This document shows, one piece after another, positions 24,858 to 34,789 of a DNA stretch of 64,000 nt. The stretch is from contig NZ_JAHKPU010000018.1 in assembly GCF_018860505.1 (NCBI RefSeq), forward strand, positions 1 to 64,000. The letters are read 5' to 3'. The translations under genes and the position numbers were made by a program. The DNA is from Pacificibacter marinus (lineage in GTDB: Bacteria > Pseudomonadota > Alphaproteobacteria > Rhodobacterales > Rhodobacteraceae). The notes under the pieces were generated by a model. That model saw only the letters and a list, made by a program, of their open reading frames with translations. It ran no database searches and had not been told where the DNA came from. Every line of letters starts with the position of its first letter. Position 1 is the first letter of the stretch.

Positions 24858-24897
24858 CCAAGTCGACGCGCACCCTATGCGCCAACGCAGGACTTGG
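24858..24897 (-). promoter_or_regulatory. Inverted repeat upstream of yajC
   Basis: CCAAGTC (24858-24864) and GACTTGG (24891-24897) are perfect inverted arms with a second GCGC/GCGC pair inside. The structure lies 77 bases before the yajC ATG on the minus strand, so it could be a leader RNA hairpin or an operator. No known riboswitch family was recognised. Confidence 0.4.
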
Positions 24898-25012
24898 CAA
24901 GCGACCCTTGGGCCAACAAACAACACCTTTGTCGCGTTTCAAGCGTGACATCTGCACCTGTTGCCGTTGATATAGGGAGGATTTTGAGAATTTAAATTTG
25001 ATTGGCCGAAAA

Positions 25013-26398
25013 ATGAGCGAGAAAAACGGATTTTTGGACCTGATAACGCAGATTGATAGCTTTATCTTTCACCCGCTAACGCTTGGGTTATGCGGTTTCG
25101 CTGTATTTTGCGCGATCTTGGTTTTTGTGATGAACAACACCAAAACCGGCAAACCAAACCCGCTCAAGTTCTCAGAGACCGTATGGCTCAACTTCGTCTA
25201 TTGGTTCGCAATATTCTTTGCGCCGATCCTTGCGATCATTTTTGTGTCGATCTTGGCGATGCTCGCAAAAGTTGGCGTTCGAATTCTAACAGACAACACG
25301 ACTGGCATTCTGGGACAAAACAACCTGCGCTGGTATGTCTTGTCTTTCGTCGGATTGCTCACTGCCCTCGGCGGTATCATTGGCACACCGCTGGCATTGA
25401 TCAGGGTCCACACGACAGAGCGGCAGACCAAGACCGCAGAGAAAAACCTGATAACCGACACCCTAAACAAAGCTGTAACCAATCTCGGTGCTGAAAAAAC
25501 AGTTAGGCGTGAAGCCAACAATGAATTCATTGAAAAGTCTGTGCCAGCACTTGAGGTGCGCAGCGGCGGTCTCTTGGCACTCGAACGGCTCGCCCGAGAC
25601 AATCACGACTTTCACATTGAGGTAATGGAAATTTTGACCGCCTATATTCGCCACAATGCTCAGGCATACGTAGAATATAAAGGCGAAATCGATGCGCCAA
25701 TTCGCCCGAGGGACGATTTGATTACAGCCCTAAGCGTCTTATCACGACGAACCGAGCAACAGCGTCGTATCGAAAAAGACAACCGCTACAAACTTCAACT
25801 CAATGACACTTCGTTTGCAGGCCTCATCCTTTCAAACCGCGACCTGTCGGGCATTGTATTTGATCGCACAGATTTTATCGGATCAAGCTTAGATCGAGTT
25901 AACTTTTCCAATAGCTCGCTGGTCAACACTGACTTTGAAAAAGTCACTCTACGCAGATGTCGTATCAAAGAAATTACTACCGCACAAACAAACTTTTCAG
26001 CTGCAAATTTCATAAATATGTATATTGAAATTTCGGAAATCGAAAACGGCTTTGGGGCTAATGCCTTTGCCAAGTTTAACTTTTGTAAAATCAATTTTAA
26101 CGAAAAAGGTGCGCATTATCTTGCCCCCATGGAATTCAGCAACTGTAGCTTTGAATCTAATTGTCTAATCAACAAATCAGAAAACTACATAGCTAAATGC
26201 GCATTTCGAAGGTGCGATTTTAAAGATAGTGGCGTTCAACAAAAACAACTTAACGCTGCATATGGCGCTCAAAACTGCATCCTTCCAACCGAACTAAAGA
26301 CTCCAAAGCATTGGGAGGACGAGTACGGAATTACACCTTCTATGTGGCACAAGCATATCGAGGAGTTCAAAAACAATTTTGATGAAATCCCGTTCTAA
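25013..26398 (+). CDS. Pentapeptide-repeat membrane protein
   Basis: About 461 residues. Three hydrophobic segments ([58 protein letters not shown]) lead into [20 protein letters not shown], a conserved cytoplasmic helix with LGAEKTVR and [20 protein letters not shown] (residues about 150-200), and then pentapeptide (A(D/N)LXX) repeats from about 262 ([20 protein letters not shown]). This architecture is widespread in marine alphaproteobacteria with no settled function. The 3' half is richer in A+T than the flanking genes, suggesting transfer. ATG 25013 is taken; a TTG at 24998 is in frame. It is a single gene between yajC and serS. Confidence 0.75.
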   Translation: MSEKNGFLDLITQIDSFIFHPLTLGLCGFAVFCAILVFVMNNTKTGKPNPLKFSETVWLNFVYWFAIFFAPILAIIFVSILAMLAKVGVRILTDNTTGILGQNNLRWYVLSFVGLLTALGGIIGTPLALIRVHTTERQTKTAEKNLITDTLNKAVTNLGAEKTVRREANNEFIEKSVPALEVRSGGLLALERLARDNHDFHIEVMEILTAYIRHNAQAYVEYKGEIDAPIRPRDDLITALSVLSRRTEQQRRIEKDNRYKLQLNDTSFAGLILSNRDLSGIVFDRTDFIGSSLDRVNFSNSSLVNTDFEKVTLRRCRIKEITTAQTNFSAANFINMYIEISEIENGFGANAFAKFNFCKINFNEKGAHYLAPMEFSNCSFESNCLINKSENYIAKCAFRRCDFKDSGVQQKQLNAAYGAQNCILPTELKTPKHWEDEYGITPSMWHKHIEEFKNNFDEIPF

Positions 26399-26466
26399 CC
26401 CCTTCCCCTTCGCGCCCCATTTCGTCCATAACTCCAACAAAGTTACATAATCCAAGGACTCCCCCG

Positions 26467-27759
26467 ATGCATGACATCAAAGCCATTCGCGAAAATCCTG
26501 ATGCTTTTGACGCCGCTATGGCGCGCCGTGGGCTGTCTGGGCTGTCATCGCAAATCTTGGACATCGATTCTGCCCGCCGCGCTTTGATCGCAGAGGCCGA
26601 AGAGGCAAAAGCCACGCAGAACAAGGCGTCCAAAGAAGTGGGCGCGGCCAAAGCGCGTGGCGACGAAGACGAATTCCAACGTCTGCGCGCACTTGTGTCC
26701 GAGAGCAAAGCCAATATCGCGCGACTGAATGATGAGGCCAAAACCAAAGACGCCGAGTTGACGGATTTCTTGGCCCGCATCCCCAATGTGCCAGCGGACA
26801 ACGCGCCAGACGGTGCGGATGAGGATGAAAACGTCGAGGTCAAGACTTGGGGCGATGTGCCGTCTTTCGATTTTGACGCACGCGAGCATTTCGAAATCGA
26901 AGCGGTCAAAGCCTCGATGGATTTCGAGACAGGCGCGAAATTGTCGGGCACGCGCTTTGTGGTGCTCAAAGGCGGCGTCGCGCGCATTCACCGCGCTTTG
27001 GCGCAGTTCATGATCGACACCCATGTGGACGAAAACGGCCTAACGGAAGTGAACACGCCAGTGATGGTGCGCGACGAGGCCATGTATGGCACAGATAAAT
27101 TGCCAAAATTCGGCGAAGACAGCTATCAGACCACAAACGGCTGGTGGTTGATCCCAACGTCCGAAGTGCCACTGACCTATTCTGTGGCGGGTGACGTGTT
27201 GGATGAAAGCGCCCTGCCCATCCGCATGACGGCGCATTCATTGTGCTTCCGCTCAGAAGCAGGATCAGCGGGCCGCGACACATCGGGTATGCTGCGCCAA
27301 CACCAGTTCGAGAAAGTCGAAATGGTATCGATCACCCACCCTGACGAATCTGATGCAGAACAAGCACGGATGTTGGGATGTGCTGAAGGCATCTTGGAAA
27401 AGCTGGGCGTGGCCTACCGCACCGTCGACTTGTGCACAGGCGACATCGGCTTTGGCGCAAAGCGCACATTCGATATTGAGGCATGGTTGCCGGGGCAAAA
27501 TGCGTATCGCGAAATCTCAAGCGTATCCACCACTGGCGATTTCCAAGCGCGCCGCATGAACGCGCGGTTCAAACCTGCGGACGGTGGCAAGCCTGAGTTC
27601 GTGCACACGCTCAACGGCTCAGGCTTGGCAGTTGGTCGCACGTTGATTGCAGTGCTGGAAAATGGTCAACAGGCTGACGGCTCTGTCACCCTGCCAGCCG
27701 TTTTGGCGCCTTATCTGGGCGGCAAGCTGACCTTGGGCCTTGACGGCAAACTGAGCTAA
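26467..27759 (+). CDS. serS: Serine-tRNA ligase
   Basis: A 430-residue class II synthetase charging tRNA-Ser (a tRNA-Ser gene lies at the left end of the window). The N-terminal coiled-coil arm spans residues about 30-105, motif 2 is [20 protein letters not shown], and motif 3 is [19 protein letters not shown] near the C-terminus. ATG 26467 follows a short leader with an AAGGA site. It is a single-gene unit with its own downstream terminator. Confidence 0.97.
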   Translation: MHDIKAIRENPDAFDAAMARRGLSGLSSQILDIDSARRALIAEAEEAKATQNKASKEVGAAKARGDEDEFQRLRALVSESKANIARLNDEAKTKDAELTDFLARIPNVPADNAPDGADEDENVEVKTWGDVPSFDFDAREHFEIEAVKASMDFETGAKLSGTRFVVLKGGVARIHRALAQFMIDTHVDENGLTEVNTPVMVRDEAMYGTDKLPKFGEDSYQTTNGWWLIPTSEVPLTYSVAGDVLDESALPIRMTAHSLCFRSEAGSAGRDTSGMLRQHQFEKVEMVSITHPDESDAEQARMLGCAEGILEKLGVAYRTVDLCTGDIGFGAKRTFDIEAWLPGQNAYREISSVSTTGDFQARRMNARFKPADGGKPEFVHTLNGSGLAVGRTLIAVLENGQQADGSVTLPAVLAPYLGGKLTLGLDGKLS

Positions 27760-27782
27760 CAACAGCGCAATCGCGAAACAAA

Positions 27783-27812
27783 AACGGCGTCCGGTTCACA
27801 CGGGACGCCGTT
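27783..27812. terminator. Bidirectional terminator between serS and the NUDIX gene
   Basis: AACGGCGTCC (27783-27792) and GGACGCCGTT (27803-27812) form a perfect 10-bp stem. It is preceded by AAAA and followed by T-rich sequence, so it can end transcription of serS and of the convergent NUDIX/uvrA unit. Confidence 0.85.
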
Positions 27813-27836
27813 CGTATTTAAGGGTAAACCTTAGGT

Positions 27837-28262
27837 TCACTTTGCCAGAAAAGCCGCTGCCATACGCGCCATATCATCGACTTTGTCAGACATAGGCAAG
27901 CGTTTGGCATAGATGTCCTCCAACGGCACCCAAGCCGCATCAAGCGCATCATCATCGGCCACAGGCTCGCCCGAAACATAGTCACACAACACAGCGCCAA
28001 GCACGAAGTGATGCGTCACCTCGCCTTGCGCGTCACGGTGAATAAATTCAGCAGTCTCAATCAGTTGCACGGGCTTGGCCTGCACCCCTGTTTCCTCGAA
28101 CAGCTCGCGCACAGCGGCCTCGGCAAATGTCTCGCCGAACTCAACATGACCGCCCGCAAAGCCCCAAGTGCCTGCGTCCGGCGGGTTCTTACGCTGCACC
28201 AGCAAAGCACAATCATCACGCAGAACAACCGCCAAAGCGCCAAGTTTTGGCACCTGAATCAT
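27837..28262 (-). CDS. NUDIX hydrolase
   Basis: A 141-residue hydrolase of nucleoside diphosphate-linked compounds. The NUDIX box GHVEFGETFAEAAVRELFEE (about residues 38-57) fits Gx5Ex7REUxEExGU. Its start overlaps the uvrA stop by one base and it reads in the same direction, so it is probably co-transcribed with uvrA and might act in nucleotide-pool cleansing, but this is inference. Confidence 0.9.
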   Translation of the reverse strand: MIQVPKLGALAVVLRDDCALLVQRKNPPDAGTWGFAGGHVEFGETFAEAAVRELFEETGVQAKPVQLIETAEFIHRDAQGEVTHHFVLGAVLCDYVSGEPVADDDALDAAWVPLEDIYAKRLPMSDKVDDMARMAAAFLAK

Positions 28263-31144
28263 TACTCAGCCGCCTTGCGCGCCGCTATTTTTTCCAACAT
28301 CGGTTTGAGGTAACGCCCAGTGTGCGAGGCTTCAACTTGGGCCACCTGTTCGGGTGTGCCTGTTGCCACGATCATACCGCCGCCATCGCCGCCCTCTGGG
28401 CCGATGTCGATGATATGGTCAGCGGTTTTGATCACATCCAAGTTGTGTTCAATCACGATCATCGAATTTCCCTGATCCACCAGTTCATGCAGCACTTCGA
28501 GCAGCTTTTTCACGTCCTCGAAATGCAAACCTGTTGTGGGCTCATCAAGGATGTACAGCGTGCGCCCAGTGGAGCGCTTGGCCAGTTCTTTGGACAGTTT
28601 CACCCGCTGCGCTTCGCCCCCCGACAGGGTCGTCGCCTGTTGCCCAACTTTGATATACCCCAGCCCCACACGCATCAGTGCATCCATCTTGTCGCGGATG
28701 GCAGGCACGGCTTTGAAAAACTCTTGCGCGTCCTCAACAGTCATATCAAGAACGTCAGCTATGCTTTTGCCTTTAAAGCGAACTTCCAGAGTTTCGCGAT
28801 TATAACGCTTGCCTTTGCAGGTCTCACATTCGACGTAAACATCGGGCAAAAAGTGCATCTCGATCTTGATCACGCCATCGCCGGTGCAGGCCTCGCAGCG
28901 CCCGCCTTTGACGTTGAACGAAAAGCGTCCGGGTTTGTATCCGCGGGCCTTGGCTTCAGGCAGGCCTGCAAACCATTCACGGATCGGTGTAAACGCGCCA
29001 GTGTATGTCGCAGGGTTGGATCGCGGCGTGCGCCCGATGGGGCGTTGGTCGATATCGATAACTTTATCGAGATGCTCCAAGCCCTTAATCGTCTCGCAAG
29101 GCGCAGGGGTCTGGCGCGCGCCGTTCAGACGCATCGAGGCGGTTTTGAATAGGGTTTCCAAGGTCAAAGTCGACTTGCCGCCGCCAGACACACCAGAGAC
29201 CACAACGAACATGCCCAGCGGAAACTCCGCCGTGACGTTTTTCAGATTGTTGCCTGTGGCTTTGACCACTTTAATCTTTTTCTTATTGCCCTTGCGACGC
29301 AGTTCGGGGACGGGAACCTCGCGTTTGCCTGTCAGGTAATCGCCGGTAATGGAGCCTGTTGTGTGTTCAATTTCCAAAGGTGTGCCTTTGGCGACCACTT
29401 GCCCGCCATGCACCCCTGCCCCTGGGCCGATGTCGAAAACGTAATCCGCCTCGCGGATCATGTCTTCGTCATGTTCAACCACGATCACTGTATTGCCTTG
29501 GTTGCGCAGGTTTTTCAGCGTGCCGATCAGGCGATCATTGTCGCGTTGGTGCAACCCGATAGAAGGCTCGTCCAGCACATAAAGCACGCCCTGCAAGCCA
29601 GAACCGATCTGTGACGCCAATCGAATACGCTGGCTTTCACCGCCTGACAAAGTGCCCGAATTGCGTGACAACGACAGGTATTCAAGGCCGACGTTGTTCA
29701 AGAACCCAAGCCGTTCACGAATTTCTTTAATGATAGCCTTCGCGATCTCTTGCTTTTGCTTGCTCAAAGATTTGTCGATGCCATCGATCCAATCAAAGGC
29801 TTCTTTGATCGACATCTGCACCACTTCGCCTGCGTGCAAGCGCTGGTCTTCGGGGCCGATTTTCACTGCCAAAGCTTCGGGGCGCAGACGGAAACCATTA
29901 CAATGGCCACAGTGGCGGTTGTTTTGATAGCGTTCAAATTCTTCACGAACCCAATTGGAATCTGTCTCGCGGTAGCGGCGTTCCATATTGGGGATCACGC
30001 CCTCGAACGCACGCGTCACCTCGTAGACGCGGCCGCCTTCGTCATAGCGGAATTTGATTTCTTCTTCGCCAGACCCGCGCAAGAATACCTCTTTCACGTG
30101 ATCAGGAATGTCTTTCCAAGGAGATGAGGCTTTGAATTCATAGTGCTTTGCAATCGCTTCAATCGTCTGCAAAAAATACGGCGTTTTGCCTTTGCGCCAC
30201 GGGGCGATGGCCCCGTCTGCGACTTTCAAACTGACGTCAGGCACCACAAGACGTTCATCGAAAAACAGCTCGACCCCAAGCCCATCACAATGCGGACAAG
30301 CCCCAAAGGGCGCGTTGAACGAAAACAAACGCGGCTCGATTTCAGGGATGGTAAAGCCCGAAACCGGACAAGCAAAGTTTTCGGAAAACGTCAGACGCTC
30401 GACCTCGCCTTCCCCCTCACGCGGGGCGGTTTCCAAAATGGCAATGCCATCGGCCAAATCCAATGCGGTACGCAGGGAATCCGCCAAACGGGTTTCCAAG
30501 CCTTCGCGCACCACGATGCGGTCCACAACAACATCAATGTCGTGACGAAACTTTTTGTCCAAAGTGGGCGGCTCGTCGAGCTCGTAAAACTCACCATCGA
30601 CTTTGACGCGTTGAAACCCCTGCTTGCGCAGCTCAAGGAATTCTTTGCGATACTCCCCTTTGCGGTCACGCACGATGGGCGCCAGCAAGAACCCTCGTGT
30701 GCCCTCAGGCAGTGTCATGACGATATCGACCATATCTTGAACCTGCTGCGCCTCGATCGGGTCGCCCGTCGCGGGGCTATAGGGCGTGCCTGCGCGGGCA
30801 AACAACAGACGCAGGTAGTCGTAAATTTCAGTCACAGTACCGACAGTCGAGCGCGGGTTTTTCGAGGTGGTTTTTTGCTCGATTGAAATCGCGGGCGACA
30901 GACCCGCGATGTGATCCACATCAGGTTTTCCCATCATATCAAGGAATTGACGAGCGTAGGCGCTCAGGGATTCAACGTAACGCCGCTGCCCTTCGGCATA
31001 GATCGTGTCAAAGGCCAACGATGATTTTCCCGACCCCGATAGGCCCGTGATCACCACAAGTTGGTCGCGCGGAATATCCACATCGATGTTCTTAAGATTG
31101 TGCTCGCGCGCACCTCTGACTTCGATCGATTTCAGCTCTGCCAT
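28262..31144 (-). CDS. uvrA: Excinuclease ABC subunit A
   Basis: The 960-residue DNA damage-recognition ATPase of nucleotide excision repair. It has two ABC modules: Walker [14 protein letters not shown] (about residue 33) and [13 protein letters not shown] (about 653), signatures [12 protein letters not shown] and [12 protein letters not shown]. The C-terminal zinc finger (CEACTGDG ... CETCKGKR) is complete; in the first zinc site CPVSG lacks the second cysteine, as is usual in alphaproteobacteria. A LexA box 88 bp upstream makes it SOS-controlled. Confidence 0.97.
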   Translation of the reverse strand: MAELKSIEVRGAREHNLKNIDVDIPRDQLVVITGLSGSGKSSLAFDTIYAEGQRRYVESLSAYARQFLDMMGKPDVDHIAGLSPAISIEQKTTSKNPRSTVGTVTEIYDYLRLLFARAGTPYSPATGDPIEAQQVQDMVDIVMTLPEGTRGFLLAPIVRDRKGEYRKEFLELRKQGFQRVKVDGEFYELDEPPTLDKKFRHDIDVVVDRIVVREGLETRLADSLRTALDLADGIAILETAPREGEGEVERLTFSENFACPVSGFTIPEIEPRLFSFNAPFGACPHCDGLGVELFFDERLVVPDVSLKVADGAIAPWRKGKTPYFLQTIEAIAKHYEFKASSPWKDIPDHVKEVFLRGSGEEEIKFRYDEGGRVYEVTRAFEGVIPNMERRYRETDSNWVREEFERYQNNRHCGHCNGFRLRPEALAVKIGPEDQRLHAGEVVQMSIKEAFDWIDGIDKSLSKQKQEIAKAIIKEIRERLGFLNNVGLEYLSLSRNSGTLSGGESQRIRLASQIGSGLQGVLYVLDEPSIGLHQRDNDRLIGTLKNLRNQGNTVIVVEHDEDMIREADYVFDIGPGAGVHGGQVVAKGTPLEIEHTTGSITGDYLTGKREVPVPELRRKGNKKKIKVVKATGNNLKNVTAEFPLGMFVVVSGVSGGGKSTLTLETLFKTASMRLNGARQTPAPCETIKGLEHLDKVIDIDQRPIGRTPRSNPATYTGAFTPIREWFAGLPEAKARGYKPGRFSFNVKGGRCEACTGDGVIKIEMHFLPDVYVECETCKGKRYNRETLEVRFKGKSIADVLDMTVEDAQEFFKAVPAIRDKMDALMRVGLGYIKVGQQATTLSGGEAQRVKLSKELAKRSTGRTLYILDEPTTGLHFEDVKKLLEVLHELVDQGNSMIVIEHNLDVIKTADHIIDIGPEGGDGGGMIVATGTPEQVAQVEASHTGRYLKPMLEKIAARKAAE

Positions 31145-31231
31145 ATGCCTGCCACCCGTATAAATTCACCCAAAGCGCAACGCTTTTGACATATCTAGCG
31201 GGCTAAGCCGCATGTTCCAACATTAAAATGA

Positions 31232-31246
31232 GAACATTAAGCGAAC
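31232..31246 (-). promoter_or_regulatory. LexA (SOS) box of uvrA
   Basis: GAAC-ATTAAGC-GAAC on the plus strand is GTTC-N7-GTTC on the uvrA strand, the exact direct-repeat consensus of alphaproteobacterial LexA. It lies 88 bases before the uvrA ATG, in the expected promoter zone. Confidence 0.85.
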
Positions 31247-31373
31247 ACAGGCAATATATAGAGGAGCATCACCGCATTTTGAGCAAAGCTGCCCACAGCC
31301 ACAACTGTTGATCGCCAGCGACGACCTGATTATCCGTTGACTTGACCTGATCCAGAGGGTCGACACAAAACCC

Positions 31374-32342
31374 TTACTCGGCAGGCTCTGTCACATCGCC
31401 ATCAAAAGGTGCATGTTCTGCGCTGGCCATGATACCGCCCGCGCTCAACTCATCTGGCCCGAAATAGATCTCGCGCCGCGCCGAAAATCGTGCTGCGATA
31501 AAGCGCATAAATTCGGTCACACGCGGGACATGGCGCAAATCAGGATGAGTCAAAATCCATATCGGAAAGTGATCATCAAGCGCAAACTGTGGCACACGCA
31601 CCAATTTCGCATCACCGCTTCCCACCAGATGCGTACATCGCACTGCGCCGATTCCCAAATGCGCCGCCGAAATGGCCGAGATCATATCATCGGTTTTCAG
31701 CGCGATTTTACAACTCGGCATATTGGCAAACAACGTCGGCGGGCAGACATTGTCCCAAGCCGTAAAGCCAATATAGGGCAACGGCCTGTCCATATTTTTG
31801 CCATCCAAGACATCGGCGTATTCTTCGATAAAGTCAGGCGAGGCAAACCAGCCAGCACGTTGCTGCACCATCATCCGGCCCCAAAGACTTTCTTCGGGCG
31901 ATCCGCTGACCCGAATGGCGATATCCGCCTCGCGTTTGTGCAGATTCAATATATCGGTTGAGCCGCGAATTTGAATATCGATTCCCGGATGCAAGCGTTT
32001 GAATTCTTTAAGATCTTGCGCAAAATGATCTTCTGCGACAAGCGGTGGAATGGTGATACGTAATTCACCTTCTTCGGTTTCATCGCGTGCCGCCAATGCG
32101 ATGTCGAGGGCGACCATGCGCGCTTCAACTTCTTCCGCATGAGCGATGGCAACCTTGCCTGCTTCTGTCGCTTGAAGGCCAGAGGCCAAACGGGTGAAAA
32201 ACCGCACACCCGAGGCGTCTTCGACGCGCGACAATTGTCGCGACACGGTGGCGTGATTGACCCCCAAGACACGGGCAGCACCAGACAGCCCCCCTTCACG
32301 AGCGACGGCCAAGATATAGCGTAAGGAATCCCAATCAGTCAT
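31374..32342 (-). CDS. LysR-family transcriptional regulator
   Basis: A 322-residue LTTR: N-terminal HTH GGLSGAARVLGVNHATVSRQ (about residues 17-36) and a periplasmic-binding-protein-like effector domain after about residue 90. The annotated start ATG 32342 follows the usual LTTR opening MTDWDSLRYILAVAREG. It lies between uvrA and lpdA without a divergent partner, so targets cannot be inferred. No cognate box was identified. Confidence 0.9.
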   Translation of the reverse strand: MTDWDSLRYILAVAREGGLSGAARVLGVNHATVSRQLSRVEDASGVRFFTRLASGLQATEAGKVAIAHAEEVEARMVALDIALAARDETEEGELRITIPPLVAEDHFAQDLKEFKRLHPGIDIQIRGSTDILNLHKREADIAIRVSGSPEESLWGRMMVQQRAGWFASPDFIEEYADVLDGKNMDRPLPYIGFTAWDNVCPPTLFANMPSCKIALKTDDMISAISAAHLGIGAVRCTHLVGSGDAKLVRVPQFALDDHFPIWILTHPDLRHVPRVTEFMRFIAARFSARREIYFGPDELSAGGIMASAEHAPFDGDVTEPAE

Positions 32343-32444
32343 TAGGTGACCATATGAGTGCGCGTATTTATGCACAAGCCCCGCACGCGTACATAACAAT
32401 TAAGAACACCTAATGAATTCATGCAAGCCACCACATCACAAACG

Positions 32445-32471
32445 CAAAGCGCCGCCCCAATAGGACGGCGC
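32445..32471 (-). terminator. Terminator after lpdA
   Basis: GCGCCGcC (32449-32456) pairs with GgaCGGCGC (32463-32471), a strong G+C stem with loop CCAATA, followed on the minus strand by TTTG. It lies 28 bases after the lpdA stop. Confidence 0.75.
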
Positions 32472-32498
32472 AGTGTTAGATTTTGACCTAGTAAGCCC

Positions 32499-33893
32499 TC
32501 AAATATGTATCGCACGCCCGTAGGCATCTAGCACGGATTCATGCATCATTTCTGACATGGTTGGATGCGGGAATACGGTTTGCATCAGGTCTTCTTCGGT
32601 GGTCTCAAGCTGGCGCCCGATGACGTAGCCTTGGATCATTTCCGTGACCTCGGCGCCGACCATATGCGCGCCCAAAAGCTCGCCTGTGGCCTCATCAAAT
32701 ACGGTTTTTACCAGACCCTCGGCCTCCCCCATAGCCACGGCTTTGCCGTTGCCAATAAACGGGAATTTGCCGACTTTGACTTTATAGCCCGCCTCTTTCG
32801 CTTTCGCTTCGGTCAGACCGACAGAGGCCACTTGTGGGTGACAATAGGTGCACCCCGCGATGGAGTTCGGCTTGATCGGATGCGCTTTGAGACCGGCAAC
32901 CAGTTCGGCCACCATAACGCCTTCGTGGGACGCTTTATGGGCAAGCCAAGGCGCGCCAGCGACATCACCGATGGCGAACACGCCCTCAACGCCCGTGCGG
33001 CAGTATTCGTCAGTCACGATATGGGTGCGATCCACTTTGACGCCCAGCTCTTCAAGACCCAGACCTTCGACATTGCCAACGATCCCAACAGCGGAAATCA
33101 CCGTGTCGAATTCTTGCGTTGTCGTACCTTTGGCGTCTTCCAGATGCGCCACAACCTTACCCGCAGAACGGTCCAGTTTTTTGACGGTGGTTTTCTCTAG
33201 GATTTTCATCCCCTGTTTCACGAACTGTTTTTTCGCGAAGGTTGAAATGTCTTTGTCTTCAACCGGCAGAACGCGATCCATCACCTCGACCACAGTCGTA
33301 TCAGCGCCCAACGTATTGTAAAAGCTGGCGAACTCGATGCCGATCGCACCAGAGCCGATCACCAGCAATTTCTTTGGCATCCGTGTTGGCACAAGCGCTT
33401 GGCGGTAGGCCCAAACCAGATCGCCGTCAGCCTCAAGACCGGGCAATTCACGCGCCCGCGCGCCGGTGGCAACGATGATGTTTTTGCCCACAAGCGTCTC
33501 TTCGCCCGCGTCTGTTTTGACGATGACCTTGCCTGAGCCAGCCAACTTGGCCTCACCCATGATCGAGGTCACTTTGTTCTTTTTGAACAAACCTTTGATG
33601 CCCGCGTTCATCTGCTTGGCGACACCGCGCGACCGCTTGACGATGGCATCCAAATCAAAGCCGATTTTTTCAGCCGAAAGACCATAGTCTTTTGCACGTT
33701 CCATTTGGTGAAACACTTCAGCAGAACGCAGCAAAGCTTTGGTCGGGATACATCCCCAATTCAAACAGATGCCACCAAGATTTTCGCGCTCGATACAAGC
33801 AACAGATAAACCGAGCTGAGCCGCCCGAATTGCAGCAACATAGCCACCAGGGCCAGCCCCGATTACGACGAGGTCAAAAGATTTGTCAGACAT
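32499..33893 (-). CDS. lpdA: Dihydrolipoyl dehydrogenase (E3)
   Basis: A 464-residue FAD disulfide oxidoreductase that reoxidises lipoyl groups of 2-oxoacid dehydrogenases or the glycine cleavage system. FAD motif VVIGAGPGGYVAAIRA at the N-terminus, redox-active GGICLNWGCIPTKAL (about 40-54), NAD motif VIGSGAIGIEFASF, and the dimer-interface catalytic HPTMSEMMHE at the C-terminus. It is not next to its E1/E2 partners here, so which complex it serves is unclear. Confidence 0.96.
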   Translation of the reverse strand: MSDKSFDLVVIGAGPGGYVAAIRAAQLGLSVACIERENLGGICLNWGCIPTKALLRSAEVFHQMERAKDYGLSAEKIGFDLDAIVKRSRGVAKQMNAGIKGLFKKNKVTSIMGEAKLAGSGKVIVKTDAGEETLVGKNIIVATGARARELPGLEADGDLVWAYRQALVPTRMPKKLLVIGSGAIGIEFASFYNTLGADTTVVEVMDRVLPVEDKDISTFAKKQFVKQGMKILEKTTVKKLDRSAGKVVAHLEDAKGTTTQEFDTVISAVGIVGNVEGLGLEELGVKVDRTHIVTDEYCRTGVEGVFAIGDVAGAPWLAHKASHEGVMVAELVAGLKAHPIKPNSIAGCTYCHPQVASVGLTEAKAKEAGYKVKVGKFPFIGNGKAVAMGEAEGLVKTVFDEATGELLGAHMVGAEVTEMIQGYVIGRQLETTEEDLMQTVFPHPTMSEMMHESVLDAYGRAIHI

Positions 33894-34052
33894 GGGGATC
33901 CTCCCGAAACCATATTTAGTTTGACACTAAACTACTTTGAAAATTCGAGCAACGGCCCTTGTGCCCATGTGCACGAAAGGCCGCATCCCGCCTGGCGCAT
34001 AGCTCAGACGGGAAACGCATAGATAGAGCGAAAAGTTTTACTTTACAGTGAA

Positions 34053-34658
34053 TTAGGCAGCAACGGGCGCGAGACATTCCAACGCATAGCGGTATCCACC
34101 GTTGGCCAAAAACGCCTCTTCCGCTGTATTTGTTGCCCGAACCAGCGCTTCATTGCGGTAAGGAAAGCGGCCGAATTCGCGAATAATGTTACGATGCGCT
34201 TGGGCGTGACGCATGTTATCATCAGAGGCACTCATGCGCTCTTTGAACAGGCAGACATTGCGTTCTTGGTCCGTCAAACATTCCGAATGCATCAAAGGCA
34301 TATAGAAAAATTGACGCGCAGGCGCATCGATTTTCAGATCCCACCCCTTGGAAATTGCAGCCTTGGCTGCGGCCAAAGCGATACGATCAGAGGCAAAGCT
34401 TTTGCCCTCACCCCGAAACATATTGCGTGGCATTTGATCGTTCAGAATGATGTAGGCCAAGGCGCCAGAGGCATGGGTCAACCACAAAGAATAAGCGCCC
34501 TCTTGTGCGTTTTCCCAAGCTGGCAAAAACCGTTCGCGGATTTTCGCATCCAAAGCGTCATTCGCCACATACCAATCTTTGGGCGTGAGCTCATCGAGCC
34601 AAAAGGACAAGACATCATCAGGCGTGATGTTCAGTTGCAGCGACGGGATATGGGCCAT
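34053..34658 (-). CDS. DUF924 family protein
   Basis: A 201-residue helical soluble protein. DVLSFWLDELTPKDWYVAND near the N-terminus, LAYIILNDQMPRNMFRG (about residues 67-83) and FFYMPLMHSECLTDQE match DUF924, a family related to TPR-like helical proteins of unknown role. A GGAGAGA site precedes ATG 34658. It is a single gene after lpdA. Function unknown. Confidence 0.88.
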   Translation of the reverse strand: MAHIPSLQLNITPDDVLSFWLDELTPKDWYVANDALDAKIRERFLPAWENAQEGAYSLWLTHASGALAYIILNDQMPRNMFRGEGKSFASDRIALAAAKAAISKGWDLKIDAPARQFFYMPLMHSECLTDQERNVCLFKERMSASDDNMRHAQAHRNIIREFGRFPYRNEALVRATNTAEEAFLANGGYRYALECLAPVAA

Positions 34659-34789
34659 GTGGTCTCTCCGTAATGGCTTAGCTGTTACACAAAACCGTTA
34701 CAATTTCATCAAAGCGAGGCAAGAAGATCGCGCTAACATAAACGCCATACTTTGAAATGTTGCGCATTTGAGACAGTCGACATCCGCAC

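Noticed and set aside
28127-29152. Long plus-strand frame opposite NUDIX/uvrA
   Set aside because: It is a reading-frame shadow of uvrA, with no ribosome site and without family features.
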